Source: Hymenobacter arizonensis (lineage in GTDB: Bacteria > Bacteroidota > Bacteroidia > Cytophagales > Hymenobacteraceae). Taken from it: a DNA stretch of 64,000 nucleotides. A program made the translations under genes and the position numbers. A model generated the notes under the pieces. That model made no database searches, was not told the origin of the DNA, and worked only from the letters and a program-made list of their open reading frames with translations. The DNA lies in NCBI RefSeq assembly GCF_900115775.1, contig NZ_FOXS01000005.1, positions 248,001 to 312,000 on the forward strand, in the 5' to 3' direction. Each line of letters opens with the position of its first letter. Within the stretch, counting starts at the first letter, position 1. Shown piece after piece: positions 25,548 to 33,351 of the stretch.

Positions 25548-27464
25548 CTAGGGCTTCACCTCCACCCAGCCCTTGAACTTGCGGCCGTCGGTGTACGTGA
25601 CGAGGTAGAAGTAGCTGCCCGCCGCGCCCTGCCCGCCCCAGCGGAAGCCCCGCTCCGACGATTGGTACACCGGCTTGCCCCAGCGCGAGAAAATCTGAAT
25701 GCTGGCAAACTTGCGCTCGCAGAAGTCGACGGGCAGGTCGGGCATGGTGAGGAAGTCGTTGAGCTTGTCGCCGTTCGGCGTGATGATGTTGGGCGGACGA
25801 AAGGCCGCGGAATCCCCAGGCGGCGCCACTTCAAACCGCACCAGCCGGTCCCGAGTCTGGGGTACGCAAGGGCCGGTTTCGGTTAGGCGAAACCGCACCA
25901 GCAAGCCCCCGGAGGGAACGGCCTCGCAGGCCGGGTCCCAGCTGAAAGTGCCATCGGCCTGGCCAGCGCCGTTCTGGGCCGTGAAGCTCATCTTCATACT
26001 GGCCAAGTCGAAGCCCAGGCCCGTGGCCGTAAGGGCCAGCGCGTGGCGGTCGGCATCGGTGCCGGCCAGCGTGGCGGTGTAGCGGGTGCCCAGGGGCAGG
26101 CGTATCACCACCGGCGTGGCCTCGGACACGGGCAGCGGGGCCGGTGGGAACGTGCTGGTGAGCACCGGCGGGGCATTGGGCGGCTGCGTGGCCGTGAAGG
26201 CCACGCGCACGGTGTCGCGCCGGGGCAGGCTGCAGCCGTTGTCGGCCACTATCACATCGAGCAGGTACACCTGGCCGCGGGTGTCGATGCACTCCGGAAA
26301 GCAAAGCGTGGTGGTGAGGGTATCGGGGGCACCGGCGGCGCGCACCCGGCCGGTGCTGGCGGTGGTGAACTGTGGCAGCAGCCCCGTGAAGTTGACCGGG
26401 CGGGTGCTCATCGTGAGCACCGAGTTGGGGTCGGGGTCGGTGAAGCGGATGGTGAGGCAGCGGTTGCCGCCGGGCACCAGGCGCAGGGTGTCGAGGCCCG
26501 GGCGATACACGGCCGGGCTGCCCGTGGCGCGCACCTGCATTTGCGGGCCCGTGTTGGTGGGGCAGTTGAGCACGAAGAGCTGGAAGTCGCGGCGCGTTTC
26601 GCCAATTTTTACGCCGCGGCGGTATTCTGAGCAGCGCACCCCGAACACGAACAGGCCCAGGCTACTGGGCCGCACGGTGAGGCGGCCGGTGCGAGCGTCG
26701 ATGCCCAGCGCCGGGCTACCCGGAATCTGGTTGGTGGTGCCCAAGCCGGGGTTCCAGGTGATGAGGCGGTAGGGCGCGGGGCCGGACTGCGTCACCGAGG
26801 GGGCAGTGGAGCTGGTGTAGCCGTTGAGCGGGGTCACCATGTCGTAGGCCAGCGAGTCGCCGTCGGGGTCCTGGCCGCCAAAGTCGTAGTAGAACAGCTC
26901 GTTGCGGCAGGCGTAGTCGCCCAGCGGCGGGAAAATGCGGGGCGTCGAGTCGATAAACGGCGCGCCGTTGCGCACCACGGCCGGAAACTCCATGTAGAAG
27001 GCTTGGGCCGCGTTGTTGGGCGCCACAATGTTGCTGATGGTGTTGTTGCGGCAGCAGCGCTCTACGGCCACGTAATAGCCTTGGGGGCTGTTGTAGGTGT
27101 TGGCTTCGAGCACGATGTCGCGGGTGTACACAATGCGGCGGGTGCTCAGCGAGCCCACAGCGCAGGCCGGATTGGTGTAGTTGACGAAGGTGTCGGCGGT
27201 CCTCGGCAGCACTATATTCACTATGCGCTGGTTGTTGGCTTTGGCAAAAATGCTGGCCGTGAGCTGGGGGTCGAGCGCGCCGGGTTCGCCGTTAATGGCG
27301 TCGAAGTAAAGGTTGAGCGTGAGCGTGTAGGTGCTGCCGGTTTTGTGCTGCAATTCCAGCTCGCCGCCCACAATGTGCGTGGCCGTTGCTGCCAACGGCG
27401 CTAAAAGGGCCAGCAGCAGCCAGCACAGCCGAGAAGTAAAGTGAGCCAGTAAGAGGTGCTTCAT
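25548..27464 (-). CDS. Gliding-motility-type surface protein with C-terminal CHU_C (T9SS type B) domain
   Basis: 638 residues with a signal peptide (WLLLALLAPLAATA cleaved before THIVGGELELQ, the opening often seen in Bacteroidota CHU_C proteins). The body is beta-rich with several Cys pairs and probable Ig/cadherin-like domains (FTDPDPNSVLTM..., GTDADRHALALTA). The last ~85 residues (NIITPNGDKLNDFLTMPDLP ... FSRWGKPVYQS ... GSYFYLVTYTDGRKFKGWVEVKP) are the gliding motility-associated C-terminal domain, TIGR04131 type B, an alternative T9SS export signal. So it should be carried to the outside and probably fixed on the cell surface. The partner of its adhesive or structural role is unknown. 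Confidence 0.87.
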   Translation of the reverse strand: MKHLLLAHFTSRLCWLLLALLAPLAATATHIVGGELELQHKTGSTYTLTLNLYFDAINGEPGALDPQLTASIFAKANNQRIVNIVLPRTADTFVNYTNPACAVGSLSTRRIVYTRDIVLEANTYNSPQGYYVAVERCCRNNTISNIVAPNNAAQAFYMEFPAVVRNGAPFIDSTPRIFPPLGDYACRNELFYYDFGGQDPDGDSLAYDMVTPLNGYTSSTAPSVTQSGPAPYRLITWNPGLGTTNQIPGSPALGIDARTGRLTVRPSSLGLFVFGVRCSEYRRGVKIGETRRDFQLFVLNCPTNTGPQMQVRATGSPAVYRPGLDTLRLVPGGNRCLTIRFTDPDPNSVLTMSTRPVNFTGLLPQFTTASTGRVRAAGAPDTLTTTLCFPECIDTRGQVYLLDVIVADNGCSLPRRDTVRVAFTATQPPNAPPVLTSTFPPAPLPVSEATPVVIRLPLGTRYTATLAGTDADRHALALTATGLGFDLASMKMSFTAQNGAGQADGTFSWDPACEAVPSGGLLVRFRLTETGPCVPQTRDRLVRFEVAPPGDSAAFRPPNIITPNGDKLNDFLTMPDLPVDFCERKFASIQIFSRWGKPVYQSSERGFRWGGQGAAGSYFYLVTYTDGRKFKGWVEVKP

Positions 27465-27891
27465 AGTGTAGTAAGGTAACTAGAAAAATGAAAATCTTCT
27501 TGCAGTAACCCGGTACTTTTTAGGAGGAAAGGGAGCCGGGCGTTGCCATTCGCGCCACGCCAAAAGCTGCTTAAAGAGCAAGCCGTCAGGTACCGCTGGT
27601 AAGCTGAATAAGCAAAAATCGTCATTCAAAGTTGCGCTTAAGTTGGGTTTCTCTTCAAGTGATGCTCCCTTGTTTTGCCGCCCTTAAAGGCAGCTTCCCA
27701 GCCCCAGAAGAAAAGCTGTTTGTGAATCAAACGGCCCCGCCAAAATGTTAGAAAGTGGCTCCTGATAGCAGGGGGGCACTTGTGTTTTTGAGGTGTCGTA
27801 TATTTGGGATACTTTTTCGCGTGCTACTGTACCGCTTAAAGCATCAGTCCGTATAACACGGCGGTTTCGTTTCAGGGCCGCTGTTTTCAGT
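27465..27891. other. Divergent gap upstream of the BLUF gene
   Basis: No gene was found. Near its right end the sequence TATATTTG (27799-27806) matches the Bacteroidota -7 box on the plus strand and would start an mRNA some 80 bases before the BLUF start codon. TTG at 27780-27782 is a weak -33, with a spacer shorter than usual. Confidence 0.35.
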
Positions 27892-28347
27892 ATGATTCAC
27901 ATTGTTTACATGAGCCGGGCGGTGCGCCCGCTCTCCGACCAGGAGTTGCAGCAAATGCTGGACCAGTGCCGCCGCGACAACGCCAGCCGCAACGTTACCG
28001 GGGTCTTGTTTTACAGCCACGGCAACATTGCCCAGCTCATCGAAGGCGATGCCGCCGTCCTCGAACCCTTGTTTGAAAAGATTTCCCGCGACGGCCGCCA
28101 CTCCAACGTGGTCGAGCTGGTGAAGAAAAACATTGCCGCCCGCAGCTTCTCCGACTGGTCGATGGCTTTCCACCCCCTGCAAAGCAGCGGTTTCGATGCC
28201 CTGGAAGGATTTCTGCTGCCCGACCACCTGCGGCAGCCCCCCAGCACCCTCACCATCGCAGACGCTATGATGGTGGATTTGGTGCGCCTGGCCGTGTTCG
28301 GCCCCGATGCCGTGGCCACCGAGCCGGCCGAGCCTGCCCATGCCTGA
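27892..28347 (+). CDS. BLUF domain blue-light photoreceptor
   Basis: 151 residues consisting mostly of a BLUF (blue light using FAD) domain plus a short C-terminal tail. The ATG at 27892 is chosen because it starts the first beta-strand (MIHIVYMSRAV). All expected flavin-site residues are present with the AppA spacing: Tyr6, Asn30, Gln48, and Trp89/Met91 in SDWSM. So it should bind FAD and signal by the hydrogen-bond switch of Tyr and Gln on blue light. There is no output domain, so it must act through a partner. A PAS histidine kinase starts 84 bp downstream in the same direction and is the natural candidate; this is inference from position. Confidence 0.92.
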   Translation: MIHIVYMSRAVRPLSDQELQQMLDQCRRDNASRNVTGVLFYSHGNIAQLIEGDAAVLEPLFEKISRDGRHSNVVELVKKNIAARSFSDWSMAFHPLQSSGFDALEGFLLPDHLRQPPSTLTIADAMMVDLVRLAVFGPDAVATEPAEPAHA

Positions 28348-28431
28348 GGCACATTCCCGGCCGCCGGGCCATCCCACCCCGGAACGCTGCTGCCACTCAT
28401 GGGCACTGGTGCTCCCTGAAGCATAAAAACC

Positions 28432-30297
28432 ATGCGTGAGCAGAGACTACAGGACATCCTCGAGCACATGCCCGCGGGAGTGGCCACCTTGCAGGGGGCT
28501 GAGCTGCGCTACGGCTTCGTGAACGACGCCATGCGTGCCGTGATTGGGCAAGAGGCGCAGGAGGGCCGGCTGGTGGCCGAGCACCCCGGCATCATTCCCG
28601 CCGATTTGCTCGACGTCATGCAGCAGGTGTACCAGTCGGGCCGGCCCTTCGTGGCCAAGGCCTACCGCCTGGTGATGTCCGCCAGCGAGAGCCAGCCCTC
28701 CGAGCTTAGCTACTACGACATTGCCCTGGAGCCCGTGCGCGAAGGCGGCGGCCCCGTGAGCGGCCTGCTGCTCTTTGCCGTGGACGTGACCGCCCAGGAA
28801 CAAGCCCGCCAACGGGCCCACGAGCTGGCCATCGAAACCCGCCGCCTCGACACCCGCCTGCGGGTGCTCACCGAAACGGTGCCCCAAATCACGTTTACTC
28901 TTAATGCGAAGGGGAAGGTGGAGTACGTGAGCCCGCAGTGGTACTACTTCACGGGCCAGCCGCCCACGGCCGACCTCAACGCCATCTGGCCCCTGCTCAT
29001 CCACCCCGACGACCGGCTGCGGATACTCTACCAGTCCGACACCGCCCGGGCTGCCGGCACCGGCTGGAACTACGAGTACCGCCTGCGCCGGCACGACGGC
29101 CAGTACCGCTGGCTGCTCAGCCGCGCCCTGCCCGAGCTACACGCCCCCGACAAGCCCGTGTTCTGGCACGGCGCCCTCACCGAAATTCACGACCAGCGCG
29201 AGCTGTCCGAGGCCTTGCGCCGCGGCGAGGCCGAGCTGCGCTTCCTGGCCGACAGCATCCCGGAGCTCATCTGGACGGCCACGGCCGAAGGCTTTATCGA
29301 CTACTACAACCAGTTCACGGGCGAGTACACCGGCCTCACCCGCGACGAGCTGGGCCCCACTGGCTGGATAAACCTGCTCGAGCCCAGCGAGCAGGCCAAC
29401 GCGGCCCGCCGCTGGGTGCACAGCATCGCCACCGGCGAGCCCTACGAAGGCCTGTTCCGCATGCGCCGCCACGACGGCGTCTACCGCTGGCACATCATCC
29501 GGGCCCGCCAACTCACCGATACGCGCGGCCCGCGCTGGTTCGGGGCCTGCACCGATGTAGACGACCAGCACCGCCTGCGCGAGGTGCTGCAAACCCAGTA
29601 CGACGAGCTGGCCCGCACCAACCGCGACCTCGACACCTTCGTGTACACGGCTTCGCACGACCTCAAGCAGCCCCTGCTCAACCTGCGCGGCCTGTTTGAC
29701 GAGCTGCGCCGCACCGCTTCATTCAAAGACCCCGAAGAAGAAGAAATCCAGACCATGGTCGACGGCGCCCTCAGCCAACTCGACACCACCTTGCAGGAGC
29801 TGGCCGCCACCGTGCAGGACCAGCGCGGCCTCTCGGCCCCCGCCGAGGCCCTGAACCTGCGCAGCGTGGCCGAAGAAGTGCTGCTGGGCCTGCGCGCCCA
29901 GGTGCAGGAAGCCGGCGCCACCGTCGAGCTCAATTTCGAAGAAGCGCCCTCGCTCACCTACGGCCGCGCCAACCTGCGCTCCATTATGCACAACCTGCTC
30001 AGTAACGCCCTCAAGTTTGCCGACCCCGAGCGGGCGCCCCTGGTGCAGGTGCACAGCCACCTCAGCAGTACGGGCCAGCCCACCCTCACCGTGCAAGACA
30101 ACGGCCTGGGCATGGCCTTGCCCGACGCGCCCAATTCTGTTTTTCAGCCCTTCAACCGCCAGCATCCGCACATTGGGGGCGCCGGCGTGGGCATGTACCT
30201 GGTGCAGCGCATCATCACGAGCCGGGGCGGGCACCTGGAGGTGGCCAGCACCGTGGGCGAAGGCACCACGTTTACCATTCACTGGTTTGATGCGTAG
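28432..30297 (+). CDS. PAS-domain sensor histidine kinase
   Basis: 621 residues, with no transmembrane segment, so it is cytosolic. Order of domains: PAS-like (1-115), PAS with PAC (~135-260: RLRRHDGQYRWLLSR), PAS with PAC (~265-385: RMRRHDGVYRWHIIRA), then HisKA with FVYTASHDLKQPLLNL (the His in SHDLKQP is the phospho-acceptor), then the HATPase with N box NLLSNALKFAD, G1 DNGLGM and a GVGMYLVQRI G2-like motif. The Pro right after Lys-Gln is typical of this bacteroidete kinase type. There is no adjacent response regulator. It follows the BLUF protein gene at 84 bp, suggesting that light could be an input; a PAS ligand is not identifiable. Confidence 0.9.
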   Translation: MREQRLQDILEHMPAGVATLQGAELRYGFVNDAMRAVIGQEAQEGRLVAEHPGIIPADLLDVMQQVYQSGRPFVAKAYRLVMSASESQPSELSYYDIALEPVREGGGPVSGLLLFAVDVTAQEQARQRAHELAIETRRLDTRLRVLTETVPQITFTLNAKGKVEYVSPQWYYFTGQPPTADLNAIWPLLIHPDDRLRILYQSDTARAAGTGWNYEYRLRRHDGQYRWLLSRALPELHAPDKPVFWHGALTEIHDQRELSEALRRGEAELRFLADSIPELIWTATAEGFIDYYNQFTGEYTGLTRDELGPTGWINLLEPSEQANAARRWVHSIATGEPYEGLFRMRRHDGVYRWHIIRARQLTDTRGPRWFGACTDVDDQHRLREVLQTQYDELARTNRDLDTFVYTASHDLKQPLLNLRGLFDELRRTASFKDPEEEEIQTMVDGALSQLDTTLQELAATVQDQRGLSAPAEALNLRSVAEEVLLGLRAQVQEAGATVELNFEEAPSLTYGRANLRSIMHNLLSNALKFADPERAPLVQVHSHLSSTGQPTLTVQDNGLGMALPDAPNSVFQPFNRQHPHIGGAGVGMYLVQRIITSRGGHLEVASTVGEGTTFTIHWFDA

Positions 30298-30416
30298 CGC
30301 GGCGGTGGTTGGCTGCGCTCGGCATAGCGGGCGTTTTACCACTTGCTGCCAGCCAATGCTTTTCTTTTGCCTGCACTGCAGGCCAAACCAAAGGCGCGGG
30401 AGGGCGTAAACCAAGC

Positions 30417-30440
30417 AGGCCGGGTATATCCCCGGCCTTC
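30417..30440 (+). terminator. Possible terminator after the PAS kinase gene
   Basis: aggccggg pairs with cccggcct around tatatc; the following T-run is weak. It would separate the kinase from the PfpI-like gene. Confidence 0.4.
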
Positions 30441-30460
30441 TCGTTTACACCACACTAGCT

Positions 30461-31039
30461 ATGAGCATCTTCAGCAGCGACAAACTCAAGGGTAAGAAAA
30501 TTGCCATCATTGCCACCGACGGCTTCGAACAATCGGAGCTCGACGAACCCAAGAAATACCTCGAAGGCGAGGGCGCCGAAACCCACGTCATCTCCCTCAA
30601 AAGCGGCTCCATTAAGGGCTGGGACGGTCCCAGCAAAGATTGGGGCAGCAAAGTAGACGTCGACAAAGTCATTGCCGACGCTCGACCCGCCGACTACGAC
30701 GCCTTGGTGCTGCCCGGTGGCCAAATGAACCCCGACATCCTGCGCATGGACAAGGACGTGGTCAGATTCGTACGCGAATTTGCTGCTTCCAACAAAGTCA
30801 TCGCCGCCATCTGCCACGGCCCCTGGACGCTGATTGAGGCCGACGTCGTGCGCGGCAAGCGCGTCACGAGCTGGCCCAGCCTCCAAACCGACCTGCGCAA
30901 CGCCGGTGCCCACTGGGAAGACGCCGAAGTGGTAACCGACCACGGCCTCATCACCAGCCGCAAGCCCCAGGACATTCCGGCCTTCAACAAGAAGATTGTA
31001 GAAGAAATGCTCGAGCCCCAGCACGGCGGCAACGCCTAA
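30461..31039 (+). CDS. DJ-1/PfpI family protein (YhbO-like)
   Basis: 192 residues, type 1 glutamine amidotransferase-like fold. AAICHGPWTLIEADVV has the nucleophilic Cys in the ICHGPW elbow, and a Glu-containing loop early in the protein (DGFEQSELDEP) is the expected partner. Family members such as YhbO and PfpI act as proteases or as deglycases that remove methylglyoxal adducts; which applies here is unknown. The C-terminal VTDHGLITSRKPQDIPAFNKKIVEEM matches the family end. It stands alone, ending in a strong terminator. Confidence 0.9.
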   Translation: MSIFSSDKLKGKKIAIIATDGFEQSELDEPKKYLEGEGAETHVISLKSGSIKGWDGPSKDWGSKVDVDKVIADARPADYDALVLPGGQMNPDILRMDKDVVRFVREFAASNKVIAAICHGPWTLIEADVVRGKRVTSWPSLQTDLRNAGAHWEDAEVVTDHGLITSRKPQDIPAFNKKIVEEMLEPQHGGNA

Positions 31040-31090
31040 GCTCCCGTGTTGGAGAGTTGCAGCTCGCCCACGCGAACTTTGTTCCATCCT

Positions 31091-31125
31091 AAAAGCCCCG
31101 TTTCTGCACAGAAACGGGGCTTTTT
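31091..31125. terminator. Bidirectional intrinsic terminator
   Basis: aaaagccccgtttctg pairs with its complement gaaacggggctttt around a short loop. It serves the convergent PfpI-like and membrane protein genes. Confidence 0.9.
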
Positions 31126-31128
31126 GCT

Positions 31129-31626
31129 TCAGGTGCCCATCAGCGGGAGCCACGCCTGGCCCTGCCAGTGCAGCAGGCCCCACATCACGGCATCGAAAAC
31201 CAGCAGAAAGCCGCCTTGTAGCCACAACGAGCGACCAAACCCGCGCAGCCGGGTGGGGTGGGCCTGCTCGGGCTGGCGGGCCAGGGCTTGTAGGTAGAAA
31301 CCAGTCATAATATAAGCCGCGTCGAGCCCGGTGTTGAAGATGAACAGGTTTTCATTCACCAACTGGCTCTGGAGCAAGTCGGCCAGCCGCAAGCCCACCG
31401 GGGCGGTAAAGTGCAGGTGCAGTATACCCCAGCAGGCCAGCCCCGCGTTCACCAGGCCCCAGCCCACGTTCATGCTGTGGAAATGGTAGGGCTCGTGGCG
31501 GCGGTCGGCGTTGGCCACCATATACCCGCTCACCACGAGGTTGAGCAGGGCCCAGGCGGCGAGCACGGCCAGGCCCCGGCCAATAAGCAATTCGCTGGCT
31601 AGGAGGAGGGAAGCAATGTCGGGCAT
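31129..31626 (-). CDS. Small integral membrane protein of unknown function
   Basis: 165 residues from ATG 31626; a GTG upstream would add six. It has four likely transmembrane helices (ASLLLASELLIGRGLAVLAAWALL, VGWGLVNAGLACWGILHL, NTGLDAAYIMTGFYLQAL, GGFLLVFDAVMWGLLHW). Polar residues stand out in DRRHEPYHFHSMN between helices 1 and 2, which has a His-rich loop. I do not recognise the family with certainty; it resembles the small uncharacterised (DUF6992-type) membrane proteins of Bacteroidota. It lies just after the beta-barrel gene on the same strand but is separated by a terminator. Confidence 0.75.
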   Translation of the reverse strand: MPDIASLLLASELLIGRGLAVLAAWALLNLVVSGYMVANADRRHEPYHFHSMNVGWGLVNAGLACWGILHLHFTAPVGLRLADLLQSQLVNENLFIFNTGLDAAYIMTGFYLQALARQPEQAHPTRLRGFGRSLWLQGGFLLVFDAVMWGLLHWQGQAWLPLMGT

Positions 31627-31650
31627 GGGCAGGGCGGGCGGCACCCCACA

Positions 31651-31681
31651 AAAAAAGGAAGCCTAGAAGACTTCCTTTTTT
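31651..31681 (-). terminator. Terminator of the beta-barrel protein gene
   Basis: aaaaaaggaag pairs with cttcctttttt around a 9-nt loop. On the minus strand it lies between the porin-like gene and the membrane protein start. Confidence 0.8.
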
Positions 31682-31717
31682 GAGGATGGAAATGTGGAAG
31701 AAGGAAAAGGGAAATGC

Positions 31718-32404
31718 TTATTGGGTGAAGCCGATGCCCAAGTAAATCTGGAAGAGGTTGTTGTAGATTTTGGCGTTCGAGAAATTGGGGTTGATGGTAG
31801 TCGACGAGCCGCCGTCTTCGAACAGCTTGCCCAAGCTCAGGTTGTAGCGGGCGCCAAGCCGCGCCGGGCCCAGGCGGGCTTCTACTCCGCCTACTCCGCC
31901 GTAGTCCAACGAGTTAAAGCCGTTGGCCGAGATGTCTAGGTCTTCGCTGCCACGCCGGATGTTGGTGAGCAGCGACACTTGCGGCCCGACGTGAAAGCTG
32001 AGCGTTTCGGTCACGTTGCCCACAAACATGACGGGCACCGTGATGTAGTCCATGCGGTAGCGCTGCTGCGTTGCCGCGCCAGCGCCCACGCCCGTATTGG
32101 CGTCGAAGCCTTGGCGCGAGTAAAGCAGCTCGGCTTGCACCGAGGCGAATTCGTTGAAGCCAAACTGGCCGTACACCCCGGTGTGAAAGTCGTTGCGGGC
32201 ATCTCGTGTTACGTTCTGCACGTCGTCGCCGCGCAGGCTGTTCACGTTGATGCCGCCCTTGATGCCAAAGCCCGTATTGCGCGAGTCGGTGACGCCGCCA
32301 CCGGTGTAGTCCTTAGAAGAAAGGCTGCCGCCCGGCCGCGCCTGTGCAAATGCCGCCGTAGAACCAGTTACGGCGAACAGTAAAAACAGAAGAGTCTTTT
32401 TCAT
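31718..32404 (-). CDS. Outer-membrane beta-barrel (porin family) protein
   Basis: 228 residues from MKKTLLFLLFAVTGSTAAFAQ, a signal peptide; the start at 32404 is chosen on that ground and drops ten residues. The rest alternates short hydrophobic strands with Gly/Asn-rich turns, such as GFGIKGGINVNSL, FASVQAELLYSRQGF and FHVGPQVSLLTN, and ends in a strand with IYLGIGFTQ. This is the pattern of the OmpX-like 8-stranded outer-membrane barrel family (porin_4/OMP_b-brl_2), typical of Bacteroidota. Function beyond outer-membrane localisation is unknown. Confidence 0.85.
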   Translation of the reverse strand: MKKTLLFLLFAVTGSTAAFAQARPGGSLSSKDYTGGGVTDSRNTGFGIKGGINVNSLRGDDVQNVTRDARNDFHTGVYGQFGFNEFASVQAELLYSRQGFDANTGVGAGAATQQRYRMDYITVPVMFVGNVTETLSFHVGPQVSLLTNIRRGSEDLDISANGFNSLDYGGVGGVEARLGPARLGARYNLSLGKLFEDGGSSTTINPNFSNAKIYNNLFQIYLGIGFTQ

Positions 32405-32523
32405 GAGTGAAAGAAGATGAGGAAATGAGGCCAATGCCCAGGGTAAGATTACTATCCCCTTTTGCAGCTATACTTTGCCCGGGCCAGAAAGTTGCCGGGG
32501 CGCTGAGTAAAGGCGAAAAAACG

Positions 32524-32555
32524 GTTGCTGCCTGTGCGCCCAAGCGCTACCTTTG
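32524..32555 (+). promoter_or_regulatory. Promoter for tRNA-Val, Bacteroidota type
   Basis: GTTG (32524-32527), a 20-base spacer and TACCTTTG (32548-32555) match the TTTG / TAnnTTTG consensus of the Bacteroidota housekeeping sigma. The tRNA starts 34 bases later. Confidence 0.7.
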
Positions 32556-32588
32556 AGGCGGCTACTCGTTAGTACGTAGCCACAGCCT

Positions 32589-32663
32589 GGGGTGTTAGCT
32601 CAGTTGGTTCAGAGCGCCACCCTGACACGGTGGAGGTCGTTGGTTCGAGCCCAATACGCCTCA
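32589..32663 (+). tRNA. tRNA-Val (GAC)
   Basis: A 75-base cloverleaf. The acceptor ggggtgt pairs with acgcctc (one G-T pair); D arm gctcagttggttcagagc; anticodon arm ccacc-ctgacac-ggtgg with anticodon GAC; T arm gttgg-ttcgagc-ccaat; discriminator A. The 3' CCA is not encoded. It is followed by a terminator and preceded by a good promoter, so it is a single-gene unit. Confidence 0.95.
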
Positions 32664-32667
32664 CAGG

Positions 32668-32703
32668 AAACCCTCATTGCAATGTGCAGTGAGGGTTTTT
32701 TTT
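32668..32703 (+). terminator. Terminator of tRNA-Val
   Basis: aaaccctcattgc pairs with gcagtgagggttt around a 6-nt loop, followed by eight Ts. Confidence 0.9.
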
Positions 32704-32866
32704 ATTGATTTTGCTCTCGTCGGCGTTCCGGTTTTCGAGTCGTGGGCAGGCGAGTTGGATAGCGTGAGAAGCCTTCCTGAACCGCCTCGGCTAAGAATCT
32801 TCGAGGAAGAGGAGCCTACTATTCCCTTGAGCGGTGCGCAAAACAAACGGCAACTTATTGTTGCCA

Positions 32867-33292
32867 CTAAATGGGCTCTGTCACCCTAGCAGCAAAGTTT
32901 GCCTGGATAATGTCCAGAAATTTATCGGTCGTGAGGGGCTTGGTGAGGAAGCCGGAAACGGGCAGATGGTGGGCGCGCTCCACGTCGCGCGGGTGCAGGG
33001 AGGTGGTGAGCATCACCACAACCTTAGCACACTGCTGCGACGTGGGAAGGGAGTGGTAGGCATCCAGGAACTCGAAACCGTTCATCAGCGGCATGTTCAC
33101 GTCCAGCAGAATCAGGTCCGGGCAGGTCCGAAAGTCGTCGTGGCACTGGGCATTCACGAGGGCCATGGCCTCTACTCCGTTGAGGGCCGTGAGGATGTGC
33201 TCAACAACGCCCAGCTTATTGAGCAGCTTGCGGTGTAAATAATTGGTGGTGGGGTCGTCGTCGACGAGCAGAACGCAGCGTAATCGGGGCAT
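32867..33292 (-). CDS. Response regulator, single receiver domain
   Basis: 141 residues, essentially a CheY-like receiver domain with no output domain. The acidic pocket is VDDDP (residues 10-14), the phospho-acceptor is Asp64 in LLDVNMP, the Thr-Ser switch is in MLTTSL, and Lys is in LTKPLT. The ATG at 33292 is chosen because the fold starts there. It begins 59 bp after the stop of the PAS histidine kinase on the same strand, so the two are probably cotranscribed and act as a pair; the output is then by protein contact rather than DNA binding. The first beta-strand and active site are intact. Confidence 0.9.
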   Translation of the reverse strand: MPRLRCVLLVDDDPTTNYLHRKLLNKLGVVEHILTALNGVEAMALVNAQCHDDFRTCPDLILLDVNMPLMNGFEFLDAYHSLPTSQQCAKVVVMLTTSLHPRDVERAHHLPVSGFLTKPLTTDKFLDIIQANFAARVTEPI

Positions 33293-33351
33293 GGCGGGGT
33301 GGGGGGAGAACGCCAAAAGGCCCGGCACAGCGTTGAGCAGCGGAAAGCAGG

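Noticed and set aside
32677..32889. 70-codon plus-strand frame after tRNA-Val
   Set aside because: It starts inside the tRNA terminator and overlaps the response regulator on the other strand; nothing supports it as a gene.
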